Source: Deltaproteobacteria bacterium (GTDB lineage Bacteria; Desulfobacterota; BSN033; UBA1163). From it: a stretch of DNA of 64,000 nt. The stretch spans positions 1 to 64,000 of the forward strand of contig JAGVBT010000039.1 in NCBI GenBank assembly GCA_020059605.1. Reading direction: 5' to 3'. Below are positions 46,695 to 56,655 of this stretch, one piece after another (the stretch's first letter is position 1; every line of letters begins with the position of its first letter). The translations under genes were made by a program, and so were the position numbers. Under the pieces are notes generated by a model. The model did no database searches. It was not told the DNA's origin and saw only the letters and a program-made list of their open reading frames with translations.

Positions 46695-47894
46695 ATGGAC
46701 GAGAGAACCTGGCCTAACAACAATACCGATGTTTGTATCCGCTGTGCGGCCTGCATGGCGGTCTGTCCTGTCTCAAGGGTTACTCCCCTCTTTCCCGGTC
46801 CAAAACAGACAGGCCCGGGCGCCCAGAGGTTCAGAAAGCCTGGCGACCCTTCGGTCGACGAATGGATCGATCTCTGCATCGGTTGCCGTCTTTGCGATCT
46901 GGCCTGCTCCTCGGGCGTCCCCATCTCCGAACTGAACCTCATTGCCAGGGCGAAATATCTGGACGAGAAGAAAAGGCCTCTTCGTGACTGGCTTCTCACC
47001 CACTCCTATCTCTTCTCCAGAGTCGCCTCCTTCTTCTCTCCCATCACCAATTTTCTTTTTAAAAACCGGGGAGTCAGGTGGATGGCTGATCTCCTTTTAA
47101 AGATTGACCGGAGAAGGGAGCTTCCTGTCTATGAGTCTCCCACCTTCCGGCAATGGTTCGGGGGACATCGCTCCACGGGTGAAAAAAAGATCGCCTATTT
47201 CTACGGCTGCTATATCAATACAAACGAGGTCGATGTGGGAAAGGCGGCCGTCCAGGTTCTGGAGGCAAACGGCCTTGAGGTGTTTCTCCCGCCCCAGGAA
47301 TGCTGCGGCCTTCCCATGCTTGGCAACGGAGATTTTGAAGGCGCAAGAAAAATGGGTTTAAAGAATGTTCCCTCCCTTCTTCAAGCCATCCGCTCGGGAT
47401 CGGAGATCATTTTTTCCTCGACCAGTTGCGGCGAAATGATAAAGCATGAATATAACCGTCTCCTGGCCATCCCGGGAGCGGAGGAGGTTGCCCCTCACCT
47501 CTTTGATCTCTTCGAATATCTCAGAAAATTAAAAGAATCCGGAAATCTTAATCTTCGGCTCAAAGAGCTCCCCATCAGGGCGGCCTACTTTGCACCTTGC
47601 CACCTCAGGTCCCTCGGAATCGGACTCCCGGCCCTTGACATTTTACGGCTCATCCCAGGCTTGCATATCGAAAACATCGATGCCGATTGCTGCGGACTGG
47701 GAGGGACCTTCGGTTTTAAAAAGGAAAAGTATGAAATATCGCAGGAGATCGGGAAAGACTTAAAAGAAGCGATCGATCGCTTAAATCCGGAAGCCGTTCT
47801 TACGGACTGCGAAGGATGCCGCATGCAGATCCGCCACCTCACCGGCCTGAAGGTTTTACATCCCGTTCAGTTGCTAAGAGATGCACTGACATAA
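46695..47894 (+). CDS. glpC: Anaerobic glycerol-3-phosphate dehydrogenase subunit C (4Fe-4S/CCG domain)
   Basis: CIRCAACMAVCPV, CIGCRLCDLACSSGV, two CCG motifs (PPQECCGLPM, DADCCGLGGTFG). Confidence 0.9.
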   Translation: MDERTWPNNNTDVCIRCAACMAVCPVSRVTPLFPGPKQTGPGAQRFRKPGDPSVDEWIDLCIGCRLCDLACSSGVPISELNLIARAKYLDEKKRPLRDWLLTHSYLFSRVASFFSPITNFLFKNRGVRWMADLLLKIDRRRELPVYESPTFRQWFGGHRSTGEKKIAYFYGCYINTNEVDVGKAAVQVLEANGLEVFLPPQECCGLPMLGNGDFEGARKMGLKNVPSLLQAIRSGSEIIFSSTSCGEMIKHEYNRLLAIPGAEEVAPHLFDLFEYLRKLKESGNLNLRLKELPIRAAYFAPCHLRSLGIGLPALDILRLIPGLHIENIDADCCGLGGTFGFKKEKYEISQEIGKDLKEAIDRLNPEAVLTDCEGCRMQIRHLTGLKVLHPVQLLRDALT

Positions 47895-47915
47895 GAAACA
47901 AAAATTAAAAAATTA

Positions 47916-48196
47916 GGGACGTTGGTTCAAATGCAACTTTATCCTTGACCATCTGTCAGCCACTTCTCTCGACGATAACGTTAACTCCGGGACCCTCCGT
48001 CTCAACTTCGACTCCCTATTATGGCATCAGCCCATCTATCATTATGTCATAAACCTCTCGGTTATCTTGGCATCTATGTGTATCCTACCCCCCCATTCGG
48101 CAATGTCAATTTCTGTTTGACCCGGTATCCGCGTTGGCGAGCAGCGGTTAAGATCTTTTCTTTTGCATTGCAAAGTTGTATTTGAACCAACGTCCC
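47916..48196. mobile_element. 281-bp TIR-bounded element, MITE-like or transposon remnant
   Basis: GGGACGTTGGTTCAAATGCAACTTT (47916-47940) vs reverse complement of 48172-48196: 24/25 identical; no intact ORF inside. Confidence 0.7.
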
Positions 48197-48205
48197 CTTT
48201 TTCGA

Positions 48206-48997
48206 TCACCCGATCAGCAGATTTTCGACGTCGGCGATGCTTTGGAAGACGAAGTCGGGTTGGCCGGGGGTGTGTTTTATTTTTTTTAGGGCCTCTACGT
48301 CAGTCACCCCGGTGAGCACAATGCCCGTGGCAATTCCGGATTCTTTCCCCATTTTGATGTCCGTCTCGAGGCGGTCCCCGATGAGGATACAATCTTCGGG
48401 TCTCAATCCCAGCACCTCCAGGACCGTTTCGACCATGATGGGAGAAGGCTTCCCCACGATGACCTCAACCTTCTTCTCCGTCACCGCCTCAATCGCGGCA
48501 ATCATTCCCGCACAGTCCGGGATCTCTCCTCCCTCCACCGGACAGGTCCGGTCGGGGTTAGTGGCAATGAAACGGGCTCCAAATTTCTTAATAGCCTGGA
48601 AGGCGATATTTAGTTTTTTATAGTCGAAGGTCCGGTCGAAAGCCACAATCACATAGTCAATCTCGTTTGGCTCCTCGGTGATGATGAATTCGGCCCTTTT
48701 CAACTCTTCGATAAAGGGAATTTCCCCCACTACAAAAAGTTTCGCCCCCGGTGCATTCTTTTTCAAATAGTGGATCATCACAGAAGTGGAGTTGATGACT
48801 TCATGGGGTCGCGTAGGAATCCCGAGGCGGGTTAATTTGGAAGCGTAGTCTTCGCGGGTCTGGAGCGGCTTGTTGGAGAGAAAGACGACCTTTCTTCCGG
48901 CCTCCCGGAGTCGCCGAATCACCGTGTCGGCCCCGGGAATCAGTCGATCGCTTAAGTATACCGTCCCGTCCAAATCAAAGATAAATCCTTTGAACAT
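48206..48997 (-). CDS. HAD-IIA family sugar/glycerol phosphatase (NagD-like)
   Basis: FDLDGTVYLSDRLIPGA, FLSNKP, VGKPSPIMVETVLEVLGL, GDRLETDI. Confidence 0.9.
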   Translation of the reverse strand: MFKGFIFDLDGTVYLSDRLIPGADTVIRRLREAGRKVVFLSNKPLQTREDYASKLTRLGIPTRPHEVINSTSVMIHYLKKNAPGAKLFVVGEIPFIEELKRAEFIITEEPNEIDYVIVAFDRTFDYKKLNIAFQAIKKFGARFIATNPDRTCPVEGGEIPDCAGMIAAIEAVTEKKVEVIVGKPSPIMVETVLEVLGLRPEDCILIGDRLETDIKMGKESGIATGIVLTGVTDVEALKKIKHTPGQPDFVFQSIADVENLLIG

Positions 48998-49014
48998 TTC
49001 CCGTCACTTATCTA

Positions 49015-50127
49015 TCATTCCTCTGTCATAATCCGGAGATTCGGAGGATCTTTTTGAAACAGGTGCATCCTGCCGAGGTCTAAAGCAAGTTCGATCTCCT
49101 GATGGACTCGATAAACCTTCTGCACATCCACTGCCGCAATAAGATTGTGTTTCCCTGCGGTCACATTGAGATGAATCTCCGAGCCTAATGGCTCAATCAC
49201 ATCGATCACTGAACGGATTGAATTTGCCTTGAAAGGTTCGGGAGCAAATGCCCGATCATAGATATCATTGGGCCTAATCCCAAAAATCGCCTCCGATCCG
49301 ACTAACGATTGATAATATGGGACCTTCTGCTCCGGTATGGGGAGTTGAAAGCTCTCCGCATCGATAAAGGGGCGGCCCTCCTTCGATTGGATCCGGCAGG
49401 GGATGACGTTCATCACCGGGCTCCCGATAAAACCTGCAACAAAGAGGTTGACCGGGGAGTTATAGACATCCAGAGGATGCCCGATCTGGTGAATCCATCC
49501 GTCCTTCATCACCACGATCTTTGTCCCCATCGTCATCGCTTCGACCTGGTCATGAGTGACGTAGACGATCGTCGTCTGGAGCCGGTCATGAAGCTTTGAC
49601 AGTTCGGCCCGCATCTGAACCCTAAGCTTTGCATCCAGGTTGGAGAGCGGTTCATCGAAGAGAAAGACGGCCGGTTTCCGGACGATGGCCCGGCCCACCG
49701 CCACCCTCTGCCGCTGTCCTCCGGAAAGCTGCTTCGGCTTTCGGTCGAGAAAATCCTGAATGCCAAGGATCTCCGCCGCCTCCCTCACCCTCTGCGCGAT
49801 CTCACTCTTCGGAAACTTTCTCAGCTTGAGGCCGAAGGCCATATTCTTGAAGACCGACATGTGCGGATAGAGGGCATACTCCTGGAAAACCATAGCGATG
49901 TCCCGTTCCTTTGGAGGGAGATCATTGACCATCCGATCCCCGATCGTGATCGTTCCGTTGTTGGGTTCTTCCAGACCTGCGATCATCCGGAGGGCGGTCG
50001 ATTTGCCGCATCCCGAAGGGCCCACGAGGACTGCAAATTCCTTGTCTTCCACGATGAGATTGAAGTCCCTTACAGCCTGAACGGTTCCAAATTGCTTCGA
50101 GACATTTTCCATCACGACTCTGGCCAT
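49015..50127 (-). CDS. UgpC/MalK-type ABC transporter ATP-binding protein
   Basis: GPSGCGKSTALRMIAGLEEPNNGTI, LSGGQRQRVAVGRAIVRKP, TOBE-like C-terminus. Confidence 0.92.
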   Translation of the reverse strand: MARVVMENVSKQFGTVQAVRDFNLIVEDKEFAVLVGPSGCGKSTALRMIAGLEEPNNGTITIGDRMVNDLPPKERDIAMVFQEYALYPHMSVFKNMAFGLKLRKFPKSEIAQRVREAAEILGIQDFLDRKPKQLSGGQRQRVAVGRAIVRKPAVFLFDEPLSNLDAKLRVQMRAELSKLHDRLQTTIVYVTHDQVEAMTMGTKIVVMKDGWIHQIGHPLDVYNSPVNLFVAGFIGSPVMNVIPCRIQSKEGRPFIDAESFQLPIPEQKVPYYQSLVGSEAIFGIRPNDIYDRAFAPEPFKANSIRSVIDVIEPLGSEIHLNVTAGKHNLIAAVDVQKVYRVHQEIELALDLGRMHLFQKDPPNLRIMTEE

Positions 50128-50163
50128 GACCCGCGTCCTTTCACTTTAAATATATTTTTAAAT

Positions 50164-50307
50164 TAATACAAACGCAATATTCATTTTTACAACCAACTTG
50201 ATCACCCCTCACCCTTCCCCCATGGTCGGGCCTTTACGACTCTCCCCTTCGAGGGGAGAGGAAGGGGGTGAGGGATCAATTACAAAGAATTTAATGCGTT
50301 TGTATTA
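50164..50307. repeat. 144-bp TIR-bounded composite palindrome between permease and ATPase genes
   Basis: TAATACAAACGCA (50164-50176) / TGCGTTTGTATTA (50295-50307), perfect 13 bp; inner TCTCCCCTTCGAGGGGAGA hairpin and CCTCACCC/GGGTGAGG arms. Confidence 0.75.
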
Positions 50308-50313
50308 GTTCCT

Positions 50314-51147
50314 TCATCCTTTCATTCCGCTGAGCATAAAACTTTCCACAAACTTTTTCTGAAAGACCAGAAAGAAGATCATCATGGGCGCTGTAACAAA
50401 GGCGGTCGCCGCCATCAGCAGGGTCCAATCCGCTCCGCTCTCCTGCTGAACGAACATCCCCAGTCCGATGGTGAGGGTCCGCACTTCGGGCGTATCGGTG
50501 ACAATAAGCGGCCAGAGATAATCATTCCAGTGGCTTACAATGCTGATGATCGAGAACGCGATCAGCGTGGGCTTGGCCAGTGGAATCAGGACGTGCCATA
50601 AGAACCGGAGCCCACCGCATCCGTCGATCACTGCCGCATCTTCCAGGGATCTCGGAATTTGACGGAAGGCCTGACGGAGAAGAAAGGTCCCGTACCCGGA
50701 GGCGAAGAAAGGAAGCATCATGGCGATCCGGGTGTTGAGGAGATTAAAATTTTTCAGGGTCAGAAAGTTCGGCAAAAAGGTGGCATGAATGGGTATCATC
50801 ATCTGAATGAGGAAGAGAAAAAAGAAAAATTCCTTGCCCCAGAAATTTCTTCTCGCAAAAACATAGGCGGCAAGGGTAATGGTCACCAATTGAACAGCCA
50901 GAATCCCTGTCACCACAATGATCGTGTTGATGAGATAGAGATGGAAGGGAGCCATCTCAAACATCTCAAGATAATTCTGGATGTTGATGGGCCAGGGGAT
51001 CCACTTCGGCGTTGGGGTAAACACCTCCGTGCGGAATTTCAACGAGGTGGAGAGAATCCACAGATAAGGGGCGACGGTAATCAGAGAGACCAGCATCAAG
51101 GCGAGATGGAGTCCTGTTCGATGTCTGAAGTTGCGGTTAAACTTCAT
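50314..51147 (-). CDS. UgpE/MalG-type ABC permease
   Basis: EAA loop DAAVIDGCGGLRFLWHVLIPLAKPTLIAF. Confidence 0.9.
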   Translation of the reverse strand: MKFNRNFRHRTGLHLALMLVSLITVAPYLWILSTSLKFRTEVFTPTPKWIPWPINIQNYLEMFEMAPFHLYLINTIIVVTGILAVQLVTITLAAYVFARRNFWGKEFFFFLFLIQMMIPIHATFLPNFLTLKNFNLLNTRIAMMLPFFASGYGTFLLRQAFRQIPRSLEDAAVIDGCGGLRFLWHVLIPLAKPTLIAFSIISIVSHWNDYLWPLIVTDTPEVRTLTIGLGMFVQQESGADWTLLMAATAFVTAPMMIFFLVFQKKFVESFMLSGMKG

Positions 51148-52015
51148 AGTAGACTTTCCTCCCGATCACCCGGAATACCAGCCAGATCGCAAACAGCAGC
51201 CCAAGGATAAAGAGGGTGGTCAGGGTGGAACCCATCCCAAGATCCCAGAACCGAAAGGCGTGCTGGTAAATGTAGAAGACCAGTACGTTGGTCCGATCGC
51301 CGGGTCCTCCCTGGGTCATGATGAATACCTGATCAAAAACTTGAAAAGAGGAGATGATGGCGACGACGAAAACGAAAAGGGTGGCCGGCGCGAGCATGGG
51401 GAGGGTGATGTAACGGAACTTTTTCCATCCCCCGGCCCCCTCGATGGCCGCCGCCTCGTAATAATGGTTGGGGATGGACTGAAGACCCGCTAAAAAGATG
51501 AGCATATAATATCCGAAGTTCTTCCAGATGCTCATAATGATGATGGCGATCAGGGCGTATCGCATATCATAGAGCCACTCGATTCTCGGAACCCCCAGGA
51601 ACCCAAGGTAGTAATTGAAAATTCCCAGGCCCGGATTGAAGATCCAGACCCACAGCATGGCGGCTGCCACCATTGGAATCATCGTCGGGTAGAATAGGCT
51701 TACCCTGTAAAAACTCTTGATCGTTCCCATCTTCTGATTGACAAGAATGGCCAGAAAGAGCGCAAGGCACATGCTGACTGGAATGGTGGTGAAGGCGTAG
51801 ATGAAATTGTTTCTCAAAACGAGCCAGAACAGTGGGGCCTTGAAAACCTCCAGATAATTTGAGAACCATGTGAACGCGGGCTCGGGGGAACTCACATTCC
51901 ACCGAAACAGGGAGAGGTAGGCCGACAGGAAGACCGGGATAAAAGTGAAGACCCCCATGAAAAAAAGACCGAGGAGAAGATAACTATAACTGGTGAGTCG
52001 TTGTGTCCGCATCAT
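51137..52015 (-). CDS. UgpA/MalF-type ABC permease
   Basis: EAAAIEGAGGWKKFRYITLPMLAPATLF. Confidence 0.9.
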   Translation of the reverse strand: MMRTQRLTSYSYLLLGLFFMGVFTFIPVFLSAYLSLFRWNVSSPEPAFTWFSNYLEVFKAPLFWLVLRNNFIYAFTTIPVSMCLALFLAILVNQKMGTIKSFYRVSLFYPTMIPMVAAAMLWVWIFNPGLGIFNYYLGFLGVPRIEWLYDMRYALIAIIIMSIWKNFGYYMLIFLAGLQSIPNHYYEAAAIEGAGGWKKFRYITLPMLAPATLFVFVVAIISSFQVFDQVFIMTQGGPGDRTNVLVFYIYQHAFRFWDLGMGSTLTTLFILGLLFAIWLVFRVIGRKVYYEV

Positions 52016-52074
52016 ACCGAACCGCCATTTTGACAGGTGGGAAGGGAGGAAATCTCCCTTCCCTACACAATGGG

Positions 52075-53373
52075 TTATTTGATCACTGCCTGGATCTCTT
52101 TCTGAGCGATCTTCAAGGCCTCCGCAGGGACAATCTTTCCGGCCGCCGAATCATCCAACTGCCTCTTCAGGATCTCCCTGACCTTCTGAAAATTCTTGGC
52201 CATCATCTTTCCGTGGGCAAACTTCAATTGATCCCTGGCGACCAAGTACTCGGGATTTTTGCTCACATGCTCTTTCATCACCGGGTCATCGTAGGCGCTC
52301 TGTCTTACAGCCACATAGCCGGAGGCCGCGCTCCATTCGGCCGTATTCTTGACATTCGACATCCATTCAATATATTTCCAGGCCGCCTCCTGACGCTCCT
52401 TCGGAATCTTCTTGGCGATCATCAGGTTGGCTCCCCCAACCGCCGCACCGAAGGTCTTCTTCTGCGGCATAAAGGTGACCCCGAAATCGAATTTGGCCGA
52501 TCGCTTCAAGAAAGTGAGAATGCCCGTGGAATGGTAAAGCAGGGCCGTTCTTCCCCCCACGAAATCGGGCGGAGTGGACCCCCAGGTGCTATGGGGAGGC
52601 CCCACCTTGAGGCGGTGTTTCAGCTCTACCCAGAAATCGAGCGCTTCGATAGATTCTTTTGAATCGAAATTCGCCGTCAATCCATCGGCGCTGATGAGAA
52701 AACTTCCGTTCTGCCTTACAAAGGCCTCGAACAACCAGTCATTCCATCCCCCGGAGATGGTCACTCCCCATTGCTTGACATCGCCCGACTTGGCGTCGCG
52801 CACCGTCAGTTTCGTGGCATAGTCCTTCAATTCATTCCAGGTCTTTGGCGGCTTCTCCGGGTCCAGTCCGGCGGCCTTGAAGACCTCCTTGTTCCAGTAA
52901 AGGACTGGGGTGGACCGCTGGAAGGGAATGCCATAGACCTTCCCGCCGATGACTGCATTCTCCCTGAACGGAGGGAAAAAATCGTCCCAGTACTCCTTCC
53001 CCAGCTTCTTGACATAATCATCCAGGGAAAGAACCGAATCCATCGCCAATAGCGTGGGAAGCTCGGAAATCTCCACCATAAAGATATCCGGCGGGTTCCC
53101 TGCCATAATCGCGGTTTGAACTTTCTGCATGGTCGGATCATAATCCCCCGAATAGACCGGGACGACCTCAATCCGGCCTTCATGCTCCTTGTTAAACTTG
53201 TCTGTCATTTCTCCGATCACCCTTGCCAGGGGACCGGCCACTCCCACGGGGTAATAGAAGGTCAGCCGGAGCAATTTTGGTTTACCTTTTTCCTTTTGAG
53301 CCCAGATTTCAGAGGTGCTCAAGAGGCCGGTGATAAAAAAGAAAACGGTGACAAGAAAAATGATTTTCCGCAT
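52075..53373 (-). CDS. UgpB-like extracellular solute-binding protein
   Basis: Signal peptide; VVPVYSGDYDPTMQKVQTAIMAGNPPDIFMVEIS; YGIPFQRSTPVLYWNKEVFKAAGLDP. Confidence 0.9.
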   Translation of the reverse strand: MRKIIFLVTVFFFITGLLSTSEIWAQKEKGKPKLLRLTFYYPVGVAGPLARVIGEMTDKFNKEHEGRIEVVPVYSGDYDPTMQKVQTAIMAGNPPDIFMVEISELPTLLAMDSVLSLDDYVKKLGKEYWDDFFPPFRENAVIGGKVYGIPFQRSTPVLYWNKEVFKAAGLDPEKPPKTWNELKDYATKLTVRDAKSGDVKQWGVTISGGWNDWLFEAFVRQNGSFLISADGLTANFDSKESIEALDFWVELKHRLKVGPPHSTWGSTPPDFVGGRTALLYHSTGILTFLKRSAKFDFGVTFMPQKKTFGAAVGGANLMIAKKIPKERQEAAWKYIEWMSNVKNTAEWSAASGYVAVRQSAYDDPVMKEHVSKNPEYLVARDQLKFAHGKMMAKNFQKVREILKRQLDDSAAGKIVPAEALKIAQKEIQAVIK

Positions 53374-53475
53374 AGGACACCTCCTGGATTATTTTTTGAT
53401 TCCGGGGATCGCCCCCGGCACAACCTTTTTCTCTCCTCCTTTCTCCCTTGGACGGTCCAATGGTCCCATTTCGGG

Positions 53476-54297
53476 TCACGCTCTCCAGCGGGCGGTAGAA
53501 CCGAAGTTAAGAAATTGCATGGATTCCTTCAGGCCTCTCTGATAATCCTCTCCCCCATAAATCTCGATGATCCCTGTCCCCTCCCATTGTTGTCTCTTCA
53601 GTGTATCAATAAATTCCTTGATCTTGATCACGCCTCTTCCAAGCGGGAGATGCCCGTCCTCCGTTCCGGAGTTGTCGTGCAGATGGAGATGAACAAGTCG
53701 CTCTTCCAGGCTACGGGCCGTCTCGATGAGATCAAATCCCTGGAGGGCGGCGTGACCGACATCGATTAATCCCTTGACCTGCTCGGAGGGAAAGAAATGG
53801 ATGAAATCGGAGAAATCCCGGGCCCGGCGAAAGAGTGTCGAATCTTTCATCCCGATATTCTCGATAAGAAGAAGTCCTCCCGTTCCTTCTCCGGTCTCCA
53901 GAACCGATCGGATCAATCGAATCGAATTTTGAATCCCTTCCTCCCGCGGGGCATCCGGACGGGCAAGATGACCCGGATGGAGAACAACCCCTGAGCAGGA
54001 CAATCGTTCGGAAACCTCTATGGAGCGTCGATAGAGGCGAAGGGTCTCCGCAGCGATACGGCGATCGTTATCCGCAGGATTGAGACCTACTATGGGGGCG
54101 TGAAGAAAATAGGTCAATCCGTATGTTTCCTTCCAACCGAGCAGGATATCAATCTCCTCGTCCTTCAATCGGTCGGGGTGGAAGGCGGGCGAATCACAGA
54201 AGAGTTCGATAATTCTAAACCCAAGGTCAACGAGGCTTTTGGTGGCCTCAGCGATGGGGCGATGTAAAAGGGTCAGGGTGGAAACACCCACCTTCAT
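53476..54297 (-). CDS. Sugar phosphate isomerase/epimerase (AP endonuclease 2-like TIM barrel)
   Basis: IELFCDSPAFH, LIENIGMKDSTLF, LIDVGHAALQG, HLHDNSGTEDGHLPLGRG. Confidence 0.87.
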   Translation of the reverse strand: MKVGVSTLTLLHRPIAEATKSLVDLGFRIIELFCDSPAFHPDRLKDEEIDILLGWKETYGLTYFLHAPIVGLNPADNDRRIAAETLRLYRRSIEVSERLSCSGVVLHPGHLARPDAPREEGIQNSIRLIRSVLETGEGTGGLLLIENIGMKDSTLFRRARDFSDFIHFFPSEQVKGLIDVGHAALQGFDLIETARSLEERLVHLHLHDNSGTEDGHLPLGRGVIKIKEFIDTLKRQQWEGTGIIEIYGGEDYQRGLKESMQFLNFGSTARWRA

Positions 54298-54301
54298 CGG
54301 A

Positions 54302-55330
54302 TCACCTTTTAACCTTTTTTTTTAATAACGGTGCGCAGGACTGGCGAACGACCAGTTCCGTCTCCAAGAGGATCCGGTGTCTCGAAGCCTGAAAGGGAAA
54401 CTTGGATAAAAGTTCGAAAAGAATCTCCGTAGCCTTCCAGCCCATCGTGTAAGCAGGTTGGTGAATGGAAGTCAGAGGGGGGGCCACGAATTTTGAAAAG
54501 GCGATATCGTCAAAGCCGGCAATGGAAACCTCTTCGGGGATTTTCTTCCCTATCTCTTTGAAGCCTTTCATCGCCCCGAGGGCCAGGATATCATTGGTGC
54601 AAAAGACGGCCGTTGGAGGGTAAGGGAGGGTCATCAACGATTCGACCGCCTTCTTTCCCTTCTCAAAGGTATATTCGGTCTGGACCACCAGGTCCGGGTC
54701 ATAGGGAAGGCCGTTTTTTTTTAAAGACCGCCTGTACCCCAACCAACGTTGATAACTTCGGTCGGACAGTGAAAAATCGAGGGCGATCATCCCCACCCGC
54801 CGGTGCTTCAGGCCGATGAGGAATTCGGTGGCCCGCATCCCTCCCTGAATATTATTCACTCCGACAAAAGCAGCCATGGGGTGTTTCGAGTGGCTGTAGG
54901 TCAAAACGAAAGGGAACCCATCCTTGATGAGGCCATGGACGATTTCCCCCTCCGGCTTATTGGTGGTAAGAACCAGCCCTTCCACCTGTTTCTCACGTAG
55001 GAGGCTGACCAGCTTCTTCTCTTTCTCGTAGAGGTAATCCGTATTCACCAGGATCACATGGTAGCCTTTTTCCGATGCATAATCCTGGATTCCCCGCGTG
55101 GATTCCGAAAAGATGGGGTTGGTGATGTTGGGAATGACGATTCCGATGGTCCGGGACCTTTTGGTTGAGAGTCCCATGGCGAGCGCGTTATAGACATAGC
55201 CGCAGGCCTCCATCGCCGTACTCACTTTCCGTCTGGTCCTCTCCGTCACCTTTCCTGGGTGATTGATCACCCTGGAGACGGTCGCAACCGACACATTGGC
55301 TCTTCGGGCCACATCGAAAATGGTAGCCAT
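54302..55330 (-). CDS. LacI-family transcriptional regulator
   Basis: MATIFDVARRANVSVATVSRVINHPGKVTERTRRKV HTH. Confidence 0.95.
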   Translation of the reverse strand: MATIFDVARRANVSVATVSRVINHPGKVTERTRRKVSTAMEACGYVYNALAMGLSTKRSRTIGIVIPNITNPIFSESTRGIQDYASEKGYHVILVNTDYLYEKEKKLVSLLREKQVEGLVLTTNKPEGEIVHGLIKDGFPFVLTYSHSKHPMAAFVGVNNIQGGMRATEFLIGLKHRRVGMIALDFSLSDRSYQRWLGYRRSLKKNGLPYDPDLVVQTEYTFEKGKKAVESLMTLPYPPTAVFCTNDILALGAMKGFKEIGKKIPEEVSIAGFDDIAFSKFVAPPLTSIHQPAYTMGWKATEILFELLSKFPFQASRHRILLETELVVRQSCAPLLKKKVKR

Positions 55331-55572
55331 AGTCTCTCCCGAATGAAAACGCTTACATCTTATACGGGACTTTTCTTCTTGTCAAGGGAAAAAGTAGGAA
55401 AGAAGGGAATCCCTCCCCGAGAGAGGACTCGTCCCCTTTCAAGGATGGCAGGGGTCGATAGGCGGGGTTTTCTAACCCCGTCTTCTTGAGACGGCGGGCA
55501 ACTTTCGGCGGGGTGGGGAATTGGGTTTAAGGCCGGCGCGCGTGATCGCCGCAACGCGATCGGGCGACAGCA

Positions 55573-56655
55573 TTAAGTCAGGGCGATACACTTTTCGGGA
55601 TCCAGAAACAGGAAGAGCTCCTCTCCTTCCTCCTGCCTCACGTCATAGGCAACCTGGACCCGGATCATGGTGCTGTCCACATTCACAAAAAAGTTCAGGA
55701 AGTTGCCAAGATAGGCTCGATGCTGAATGATGCCTTTGAAAAGATTATCCCGTCCGTCCGGCGGTTTGGCGAAGACCTCCACGTCTTCAGGACGGATGGA
55801 GACATAAACTTTCTGGTTCGGAAAGGCTGCCGCAGAGTCAAACACCCTGCAAAGCATCTTCTGACCAAATTCGGTTTGAATGTAAACCAGTTCCTTGCCC
55901 TTGGGAACTTCCACAATCTCTCCGGGGATAAAGTTTGTCGTCCCGATGAAGTCGGCGACAAACCGGTTCGCAGGCTTCTTATAGATCTCCTCCGGAACGC
56001 CGACCTGCACGATGTTTCCCGCCTCCATCACCGCAATACGGTCGGAGATGACCATGGCTTCCGCCTGGTCGTGGGTAACATAGACAGAGGTCATATTCAT
56101 TCGTCTTACGAGGCTCTTGATTTCAAACCGCATCCTCTCCCGCAGCTTGGCATCCAGGTTGCTGAGCGGCTCGTCCAGCAACAGCACTTTCGGATTCCTC
56201 ACAAGGGCCCTGGCAAGGGCAACCCGTTGTTGCTGACCGCCGCTGAGTTGCCCGGGATACCTCCTCCCCAGGCCTGTCAGCCCCACGGATTCCAGCGCTT
56301 CCATCACCTTCTCCTTGATCACGTGCCTGGGAAATTTCTGGATCTTCAGCCCGTAAGCGACATTATCAAACACCCTCAGGTGGGGCCAGACCGCATAGTT
56401 TTGAAATACCATTCCAATCTCCCTTTGCGAGGGAGGAACAAACCCTTGGGAAAACATCGGCTGACCATCGATGAGAATATCTCCGTCGTCGGGCTTCTCC
56501 AAACCTGCGATGCAGCGCAGGGTGGTGGTCTTGCCGCAACCGCTCGGCCCGAGCAGGGTTAACATCTCCCCTTTTTGCACTTCCAGGTAGATGTGGTTGA
56601 CCGCAACCATATTGCCGAATTTTTTTAAAAGATTCTCAATCTTGATGAAGGCCAT
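55573..56655 (-). CDS. Iron/putrescine-type ABC transporter ATP-binding protein
   Basis: GPSGCGKTTTLRCIAGLEKPDDGDI, LSGGQQQRVALARALVRNP. Confidence 0.92.
   Translation of the reverse strand: MAFIKIENLLKKFGNMVAVNHIYLEVQKGEMLTLLGPSGCGKTTTLRCIAGLEKPDDGDILIDGQPMFSQGFVPPSQREIGMVFQNYAVWPHLRVFDNVAYGLKIQKFPRHVIKEKVMEALESVGLTGLGRRYPGQLSGGQQQRVALARALVRNPKVLLLDEPLSNLDAKLRERMRFEIKSLVRRMNMTSVYVTHDQAEAMVISDRIAVMEAGNIVQVGVPEEIYKKPANRFVADFIGTTNFIPGEIVEVPKGKELVYIQTEFGQKMLCRVFDSAAAFPNQKVYVSIRPEDVEVFAKPPDGRDNLFKGIIQHRAYLGNFLNFFVNVDSTMIRVQVAYDVRQEEGEELFLFLDPEKCIALT

Noticed and set aside
55720-56562. 280-aa plus-strand ORF opposite an ABC ATPase
   Set aside because: Antisense shadow; the minus strand has Walker A/B and signature motifs
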